Below are positions 57,640 to 64,000 of a DNA stretch of 64,000 nucleotides, one piece after another (positions within the stretch are counted from its first letter, which is position 1; every line of letters starts with the position of its first letter). Position numbers and translations under genes: made by a program. The notes under the pieces are model-generated. The model did not search any database and was not told the origin of the DNA. It was given only the letters and a program-made list of their open reading frames with translations. The DNA is from Deroplatys truncata (Eukaryota > Arthropoda > Insecta > Mantodea > Mantidae): assembly GCA_030765065.1 (NCBI GenBank), contig CM060983.1:46374067-46438066 (forward strand), read 5' to 3'.

Positions 57640-58560
57640 CAAGAAGCAATGAAGAAATAATGAACACTTCTATAATGTTAACAGTGATTATGTCATTACT
57701 TATTATCAGAGGCTTTGAGATGAATCCTGGTCCTGATGAGACTTATGCCATATTAGTACCGTCACTAACATGGCAAACTCTGGATAATTTTATATATTTG
57801 GGAATTCGCCAAAGGGAGAACAGAAAATGTTTATATAAAGCACCAGGTTTGAAAGGTTGTACAGGGCCCTAGTGGAACCAAGAAGGGCATATGGAGTTGA
57901 AATCTTGGGAACACTTGATGAATTGGAGCAAATGGACTTTATATACACTTGATGAATTGGAGCAAATGGACTTTATATTAAGATCATATGTTAGACATTC
58001 CTCATTGCACAGCTAATGTTGCATCATTATTAGAACTGGGCTAGATCATTGTGAAAGGACTGGTGATGGAAAGAATAATGAAATACTGGTACCATGTTAG
58101 TAACATGTCAGAAGAGAATATTTTAAAAAGTTGCGTTAGATACCAAGAGAAACATTTGAGCTCTTTCAACTTACTGAGAAAAGTTAAGGATAACCAGGGA
58201 AAAATGGCTTATGTGGTTTTTGGTTACAAAGACATGGAATGGTGAAGGGTTTTGGAAACGCAACTGTTCCAGATATGAAGATATACTCTGCAATGAATGA
58301 GAGATGGTGTTTGATGTTTTATAAAATTATTAAGACAGAATTGGATATAAAAATATTTAAATATATGGAACAAAAAAGAGAGAAAGGGCATTGCAAGATT
58401 AGTGTAGAAACTAAGAGGTCTTAGAGGTACAGGGTACCTTCAAATCCATGGTGATAAATAAGATGGAGTCCATATTTTGATGAAATGGAGGAGAAAATTG
58501 ATTAAAGAAAAATGGCTTAGGAGTAACATAAGTGTAGTGAAGAAAATGTTTAGTATCAAA
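57640..58560 (+). mobile_element. LINE remnant with 2A-like motif and C-terminal RT-region pieces
   Basis: A frame from 57660 encodes a hydrophobic stretch then RGFEMNPGP (57708-57734), a variant of the 2A/2A-like NPGP peptide found at the start of some LINE ORFs. Downstream pieces YGVEILGTLDELEQMDF and ERIMKYWYHVSNMSEENILK resemble the region after the RT domain in arthropod LINEs. A ~34-bp unit (ACACTTGATGAATTGGAGCA and on) is tandemly duplicated near 57911-57978. The central coding region is missing. Confidence 0.55.
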
Positions 58561-58578
58561 TTCAGTAAGAAGGTTAGG

Positions 58579-59105
58579 GGACTTGTATATTTGTGAAGTT
58601 GGTTTTTTGGCAATGTGTCACTTTAATTTTTGAAGGACTAGTTTTGGGAACCGACTGCCATTGCTGGTTATAGTTGATTGCAGCCTTCTCTCTGTCAGTG
58701 GAACATTGAACTTCTTTGCTAAGGTGTCAGTTGGCGGGATTTCAAAGTTTATTAGCCAGTTTTTATGCTTCCATATTAAAATGTTTTCCCATGCTGTGAG
58801 TTCATTGTGGCCTGTTATGCTTTTTAGTATTTCGGATTTGGGTCTAGGTTATGATTTTTATCCCAGAAGTGAAAAGCTACTGCTGACTTGAAGATCTTCT
58901 TGTTATAATTTAATGCTTCTCAAGTGTTCTTTGGTTCTTGTTTTTAGACTTCTTTTGGTTTGTCGTAGAACATTTCACAATCCATACTCTGAACTGGACT
59001 CCTGAGGTTGAAAATGTAAGCAATGGCTCCCAAAACTAGTCCCTAAAAAGTTAAAGTGTGAGTGACATATTGTCAAAATACCGACTCCACAAATATACAA
59101 GTACA
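58579..59105 (-). mobile_element. Penelope-like element remnant with inverted terminal repeats
   Basis: The ends (58579-58660 and 59020-59105) are inverted copies sharing ACTTGTATATTTGTG and GGACTAGTTTTGGGA. The minus strand between them has SLKTRTKEHLRSI and KSAVAFHFWDKNHNLD, matching the GIY-YIG endonuclease region of Penelope-like retroelements. RT sequence is absent and the remnant is broken in several places. Assignment rests on these two motifs. Confidence 0.55.
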
Positions 59106-60069
59106 ATTTGGATGTCACTGTTACTAAATTCCTCTAAATGTCAATTAAGGTTAGAGGAATTTCTTTGGAATGTTAAGATGAAATGGAAATCGTCAATAGA
59201 TAAGCATTAATCGAGCTTGTTCATGTAAATAACTTTTAGCAGTATAAACAATATTGCATCATAATTATTTATATGCATGGTTGCCTTTGGGACAAATTGA
59301 AAAAACCATAATGTTTAAATTCTTAATGCTAGATGTAAAGATATGATAAGCCCATAAGAATATATTGAAAAGTATTCAATTGGTAACTCCAGTTTGCTAC
59401 AGTATGTACAGAATGACTTCTATTCTTTCATTATGAAGGGGTTGAATTTGTATTTTAGAACAAAAAAATACATTTAATTATAAAAGAAGTTTATGACATA
59501 CCAAAATTCTATTATTGGTCATATTTTAGGGTGAATTTTTACCCAAAATGATTGAACAAAATAAACATGAGAAAGTCTTTTCCAGATGCATAAAAGCTTA
59601 TTTCTACAACTTTCTACAGAGAAATGTTTCTCCATAACACAATACACAGTTATGTCCAAGCCCAATTTTTGCATTTTCTTATTTAAGAATAGGGTTGAAC
59701 TTGATAAAAGTAAATATGTATTACTTTCTGTAATAACTATTAAGAAATCACTCATCAAATTTATCTTGAACAGAATTTTGTATGAATTTTACATTTCTTT
59801 AGATGGAAACTTTCAAGAAATATGAATTCATGAAGTCCTTAATCTTATTTAAACTAATTTTGGAGAACAAGAAAGGACACTAGCAATATCAGCTTTGTGT
59901 ATCTTACAAAGAAACATTAATTGCAAAGACAGAGTTTTTGTGGGAATAAACTGATGCATGCTTGGAAAAGATGTTTGTGAAAGAATGTTTGTGTTATCAC
60001 TGAAGCACTGGCTCTTTCTCACTGATTGGCACACTCTGCCCATGTGTCACAGTGTTCAGAGCCCGTTGG
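59106..60069 (-). other. 3' flank of the channel gene
   Basis: Probably contains the 3' untranslated region of the minus-strand channel gene. No clear AATAAA on the minus strand close to the stop codon, and no other feature. Confidence 0.4.
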
Positions 60070-60285
60070 TCATTTGTCCTGGATCTTGGACTCGCTGACA
60101 TACGATACCCAATAGACAATGGTGAACAGAAAGAAGCAGATGGGGAAGAGCACCAGAGAAACCTGGTCCACCATGCCTCGTTGTGAGCCACAGTAAAGTA
60201 CAACGTACTCTGCCAGCATTCGGAATTTTCTTCTTCCAGGGGGCTCTGAACCATCTCCCCCTGCCACCACAGTTGAGTGCTGCTC
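60070..60285 (-). CDS. Channel terminal exon with M4
   Basis: Acceptor TTTTTCCAG precedes GAG at 60285. It encodes EQHSTVVAGGDGSEPPGRRK, then M4 at about 60162-60097, and stops with TGA at 60072-60070. 71 residues, phase 0 entry. Confidence 0.88.
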   Translation of the reverse strand, partial: EQHSTVVAGGDGSEPPGRRKFRMLAEYVVLYCGSQRGMVDQVSLVLFPICFFLFTIVYWVSYVSESKIQDK

Positions 60286-60650
60286 CTGGAAAAAGTTATA
60301 CTTAGTTATTTAACTAGTTGAACCTGCAGTGGTGCTTGCATTATTCTCTTACACAGGTTGTAAATAAATATATGCTACAATGCTAAGTGGTTGCTAGATG
60401 GGTACCATGTGATCACATGTTTTTTTTTAATAAACCTATGTCCAGAAATGGTGTGTTTTCACTTCTGAAATATGGAGGAGTACATAGATATAAACAATAG
60501 GAAAGAATAATGAAAGAAAACTGAAATACTGTAAGTAAACATATAACACTTTTATCAGCTTCTGCTGCCAACTTTGATACATTTTGTGCATCACTGATTA
60601 TGTGGAAAGAGTTCAAACTCTGGCACGTATGCATGCATGCACGCGCACAC

Positions 60651-60710
<60 letters not shown>

Positions 60711-63700
60711 CACTTTAATGCCTTTTCAATCTTGTAAACATGGTGTGGCCTGGGATAATGTTGTTGATAGAGCCAGGAAGCCTCTCGTGCATTCCTTCGA
60801 GCTTCTGCATAGATGAGAGGCATCTCAGTGTGCTCTGCATTTGTGTACAAGTTACCATTTATTTAAATTTACCATTTGATTTCAATACAGAAATATTGGT
60901 TTCGTTAACAACACAATTATTAGTACAAAAAGAACAGGTATGATGTAATACATAAATACTGAAATCCCAATTTCTTACATGAGTAGGTACCTAAACTAAA
61001 TTTTGGAATTGTAAAACATAGTATATTCCATAAGAAAGCTTATAAACTAAATCATATCTAGATGTTCTTCCACTGAATAAAAACAACCCTGTATTAGGGA
61101 TTTTTTTTCAAATCTTTTTTGAAGACTATTAATACAGTAACACATAAAATATAAACATAAAAACCAAAAAAGAAAATTACAGTAAAAATACAATCATAAT
61201 GGCCAATTTATTAATTCTCACTTTAACGATAGCCACACAAATGGATACTGTAAAGTACGAGACTACTAAACAGAATAGGTACCACAATAAACTCTGCTGG
61301 TGGATGTAGGTATGGTGAAGAACTGCTGTACATCATGTAACAGTTGATGCAGTACCATTTATAACAACTCTTAACTAACAAATGCAACATCTACTGCTTG
61401 ACCAGAGTCTTATGGTTTGTTTACCTGCCCATGGTTATCACTTTCTTGTTTCAGAGGCTCTAGCATGTAAACAAAGAGTTTTTGGATATGGGTTTATAAA
61501 CAAAATATGATCATACTGCACACATCTATTTACCACTGAGGCTTGTAACAATAGTTTGTTTTACACTGTATATGTTCAGGTTTCTTTCTTTCTTTTCTCT
61601 TTCTCCCACCATTCTTTTTATGTTAAAAAAATAGTCTCAAGTAGGCAGCTTAAAGCAGTTGGGTTTCATATCTGAACTTTCACTGAGAGGTACCATTCAG
61701 TACTCTGCTGTTTTCAGTGGAAATCAGACAGCAATAAAATTGATCAAATAACTGTTTAATGTGCCTGAATGATAACAAAAGTCTAATAACTGCGTAGGTA
61801 TTCATCATATTGAAATGCTTAAAATAATATTCAAAAAACAAGTTGTAAGCTTTGTTATGCAATATATTTCACAAAACTCCATAAAAAATTAAGTATTTAG
61901 ATTTTTTAATTTCATAACCCATTGTAACCACCCTTTAAGGGACAAATTAAGATGCCATATAACCTATTGTTTAAGGGAAATCTAGTGTAAGTTATACAAC
62001 AAGTTTCATAGCAATAACCTCAGCCTGAAGGTACGAAAAAATAATGTAAGAATTATTTTGAAACAATTCTGAGGATGGGACTATTCCAAAAAAATAACTA
62101 TAGGTCTAGCTATACAATTACAAAATAACAAGTCTTCCAGCTTTGCATTAATGTGAGTATTTTTCTGTAATGTTCTGATCACAGAGAGTATGTTGTGTTA
62201 TAATACAGCAGTTACAGATATGTATGTGCCCTGGTAAAAGCTGTATAGTCTTCTCATTCCACCACCATCATCATCATCCTCATCATCATCATCATCATCC
62301 TACCATCAGAGGCAACTGATTCCCCAAAGAAAAATTGCATAACAAAATATTTCAATTTTTTGATTTTGCATCCCATTGGAGACTAACTAATATGCGAGCA
62401 ATATAGCCTATTTTATGTGGGACTTACGGTATGTTGTATAACAAGTTTCATAAAAATCAGTTTGACCATTCTTGTTTAAAAAGGTAAGTAACACACATAT
62501 GCACATGCATTAAAAATGTGATTTCTAACCGCATTTTAGCCCCATTATATATGTTAGTATCAATTATTCGACCAAAATTTAAAACTACCACAACAGTTTT
62601 GTAAAAGTTTTATTATATGTTTACAGGATGGGAAAAAACTGTAGAGTAAAAAGACATTACCAAACTAAGCAGTTTGAGGTTAGGAGCAAGGGGTTGCAGA
62701 TGGAGTATAATAACAGGAGCACTGCATGAACATAATTGAAATCTGACTTTGTGAATCATCTTCATTTGCCTGTCAAAATGAAATGTAACTCACATGATGA
62801 TGTTTATGTACTGTCTCAACTAGTGAGTACTGGTATACATGAGAAACTAATTATTACATGTGCATACTGTAATGAATAAGACAATGTTACTGTACCATCC
62901 AGTAGGCTTCACATCAGAAACACTTGTCCGTGGTCTAGGGGTATCTTGCTATCCCCTAATTCTGGAGGTCACAGGTTCAAACCCAGCAGAGGGCGATGGA
63001 TTTTTCTGGAGTAAAAATCCTTAGCATGGCTTCCTTCAGAAGGGAAGTAAAGCCAGTGATCCCCTGTGTAGATTTAGGGCACATAAAAGGACCTCAAGTG
63101 TGATAAAGAGGGCCTGAGCAAAAATTTCTGATCTTTCATGCACAATATAGAATGGGACACTAAGAACCATGGTAGTTTAAGAGCATCCATAAATAAAACT
63201 CAATTTAATTTTATCAGACACACCTAGTGATAGTGACTAGTACTGTGCAAGAGTGCATTTTGTTTACATCTGACACACCACAAACAGGTTTCACAACTCT
63301 AACGTGACATATTTATTTAATGTTGACATATGTAGCGCAATATAAAAGCTTCTGTGACCCTTTGTTCCTATTTGGTACTGCCTTTGGTCTGTACATTTTT
63401 CTGCACCCAGTAGATTTAGTGTTATAATGAGTACCAACCCTATGGATTTCTTTACTGTGGTGTTCTTGTGAGGCTGTACTGCCATCCTGAGGTCCAACTT
63501 TGCTTGTACCAAACATACGAAGGTTGTCAACCCTGGTGCTAGGAACACGATGGTGTACTATTGGTGGAAGTTGTGGACGATGGCTATTGTGGTTGTTGTT
63601 TGCTGATGCTGCATTGGCAGCATTATTTGTGGCAGCGGCAGCTGCAGCCGCTGCAACTGCAACAGCAGCGAGAGTTGGTGCAGGCTGATTGTCATGAGGC

Positions 63701-63880
63701 TGACCTCCCAAGGTTGCATTTAACCTATCCAAATCTCGCTTCTTGTGTCGCCAGAACTTGTCATATCTTATACCAAAGAGCACTACAAAGTACTCTAGTA
63801 GGGCAAAGAAGACAAAAAGTGTACACGAGATGAGCCACACCTCAATGCATTTGAGTTCCAGCGCATTTGGAGAATTGTTC
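60070..63880 (-). CDS. Cys-loop ligand-gated ion channel, 3' exons (partial; continues past the right edge)
   Basis: Exons on the minus strand are 63880 to 63519 or 63456, then 61459-61425, then 60285-60070. The first encodes NNSPNALELKCIEVWLISCT and FVFFALLEYFVVLF, a third transmembrane helix (M3), then RYDKFWRHKKRDLDRLN and a long cytoplasmic loop with Ala and Asn runs. The last encodes RRKFRMLAEYVV and the fourth helix MVDQVSLVLFPICFFLF with TIVYW, ending SESKIQDK and TGA. This is the M3-loop-M4 end of a pentameric ligand-gated channel at the plasma membrane. FxxLLEYxxV and FPxxFFLFTIVYW are the family's usual M3 and M4 signatures. The ligand-binding domain and M1-M2 lie outside, so ion selectivity and subfamily cannot be told. 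An anion (glycine/glutamate/GABA-like) channel is my guess. Confidence 0.85.
60640..60708 (+). repeat. (GT)n microsatellite
   Basis: About 27 GT units after an ACGCGCACACGTATGT lead-in, in the intron between the micro-exon and the terminal exon of the channel gene. Confidence 0.95.
60893..61150 (-). mobile_element. LINE 3' end, same family as 7205 and 11150
   Basis: The reverse complement reads CAGGGTTGTTTTTATTCAGT (end of the coding region, QGCFYSVEEHLDM) and then the 3' untranslated steps GGTACCTACTCATGTAAGAA and TTGTACTAATAATTGTG. It sits in an intron of the channel gene. Confidence 0.7.
61425..61459 (-). CDS. Probable 35-nt micro-exon of the channel gene
   Basis: Acceptor GTTTACATGCTAG and donor CAG|GTAAAC bound AGCCTCTGAAACAAGAAAGT then GATAACCATGGGCAG. 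Entered in phase 1 and left in phase 0, it encodes PLKQESDNHGQ. Both candidate donors of the upstream exon are phase 1 and the terminal exon starts in phase 0, so this exon is what makes the visible parts join. Not confirmed by transcripts. Confidence 0.6.
61905..62030 (+). repeat. Short intronic repeat, copy 1
   Basis: CATAACCCATTGTAACCACC, CATATAACCTATTGTTTAAG and ACAACAAGTTTCATAGCAA. The same order is seen at 62345-62505. Confidence 0.5.
62265..62304 (+). repeat. (CAT)n microsatellite
   Basis: Imperfect CAT/CCT units in the channel-gene intron. Confidence 0.85.
62345..62505 (+). repeat. Short intronic repeat, copy 2
   Basis: GCATCCCATTGGAGACTAAC, AATATAGCCTATTTTATGTG and AACAAGTTTCATAAAAATCA match copy 1 at 61905 in order and spacing, with many differences. 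This CAAGTTTCATAAAAATC-type wording is common in insect repeats of uncertain class. Confidence 0.5.
62926..63212 (+). mobile_element. SINE family A, with imperfect TSD
   Basis: Head with B box GGTTCAAACCC, body GGATTTTTCTGGAGTAAAAA and CTTAGCATGGCTTCCTTC, tail CTCAATTTAATTTT. Flanks ATCAGAAACACTT (62913-62925) and ATCAGACACACCT (63213-63225) differ at 2 of 13 positions. Diverged more than the 20-kb copy, so probably older. Confidence 0.9.
63456..63880 (-). CDS. Channel exon with M3 and M3-M4 loop
   Basis: Acceptor TTATTTTCACAG lies just before 63880, and the exon enters with the third base of a codon. M3 is at about 63849-63775. An alanine-rich run (about 63669-63603) and an Asn/His-rich stretch follow. 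Two donors are possible, both phase 1: GTATGT after 63519 (better consensus) and GTAAAG after 63456. The frame stays open to 63313, but beyond the second donor the residues look like read-through. Confidence 0.8.
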
Positions 63881-64000
63881 CTGTGAAAATAAGCAGTTTT
63901 AGACAAAAATATTAAAATTAAGATGCAGAAAGTCTAGATATTTCTCTTACTACTAAGGTAATAAAGCTGCATATAGTGAGTATGAGCATGTATCTTCAGT

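Noticed and set aside
60070-60254. Overlapping minus-strand frame in the M4 exon region
   Set aside because: It is an alternative frame of the channel's terminal exon with no membrane segment.
63313-63455. Continuation of the M3 exon frame to its stop as a truncated channel
   Set aside because: It would lack M4; read-through past a usable donor is likelier, although a short isoform cannot be excluded.

Overview
The window looks like nuclear DNA from an insect with a large, AT-rich, transposon-filled genome. The support is a confidently recognised split ATP23 gene that resembles the insect form, the 3' end of an invertebrate-type Cys-loop receptor gene, three or more tRNA-derived SINE families, and many Tc1/mariner, pogo, hAT, Harbinger and LINE remnants. 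A hemimetabolous insect such as a cockroach or termite would fit the intron sizes and SINE load, but nothing here proves the order. There are no rRNA genes, stand-alone tRNA genes, CRISPR arrays or bacterial-type operons.

Layout. Positions 1-20 kb are mostly intergenic or intronic: copies of an unclassified ~0.85-kb repeat (called R850 here), a probable minus-strand first exon encoding a signal peptide (2290-2377), MITE-like foldbacks, two pogo/Tigger remnants, LINE 3' ends, and two hAT elements. Of the hATs, 17563-18432 has a near-identical target duplication, and 18691-19971 is inserted inside an R850 copy. From 20 to 22 kb lie a SINE with a perfect target-site duplication and a minus-strand LINE reverse-transcriptase fragment.

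The main gene is ATP23 (plus strand, 22171-45591, five coding exons, 268 codons), a mitochondrial inner-membrane metallopeptidase. Its second intron is 80 bp. The other three are 5.9, 7.7 and 8.9 kb and are packed with nested elements: Harbinger, several mariners, two related DNA elements with long terminal inverted repeats, SINEs, R850 copies, and a 1.16-kb TIR element that carries an intact 139-codon ORF. Just downstream is a ~26-copy tandem array with a 70-bp unit (46014-47833).

From 48 to 59 kb there are more R850 copies, a DNA element with ~200-bp inverted ends split by an RNase H-bearing LINE, another inverted-repeat element containing a SINE, a LINE remnant with a 2A-like NPGP motif, and a small Penelope-like remnant with inverted ends. 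From 60 to 64 kb is the 3' end of a minus-strand Cys-loop ligand-gated channel gene: an M3 plus intracellular-loop exon, a probable 35-nt micro-exon whose phase fits both neighbours, and the M4 terminal exon. Its upstream exons lie beyond the right edge.

No new multi-gene system was found. The most unusual items are the R850 family, the TIR element with the intact small HTH-like ORF, the long-TIR Tc1/mariner pair whose ends include or abut the transposase 3' coding end, the 70-bp array, and the hidden micro-exon and signal-peptide exon. Family names come from recalled protein motifs. No database search was possible.
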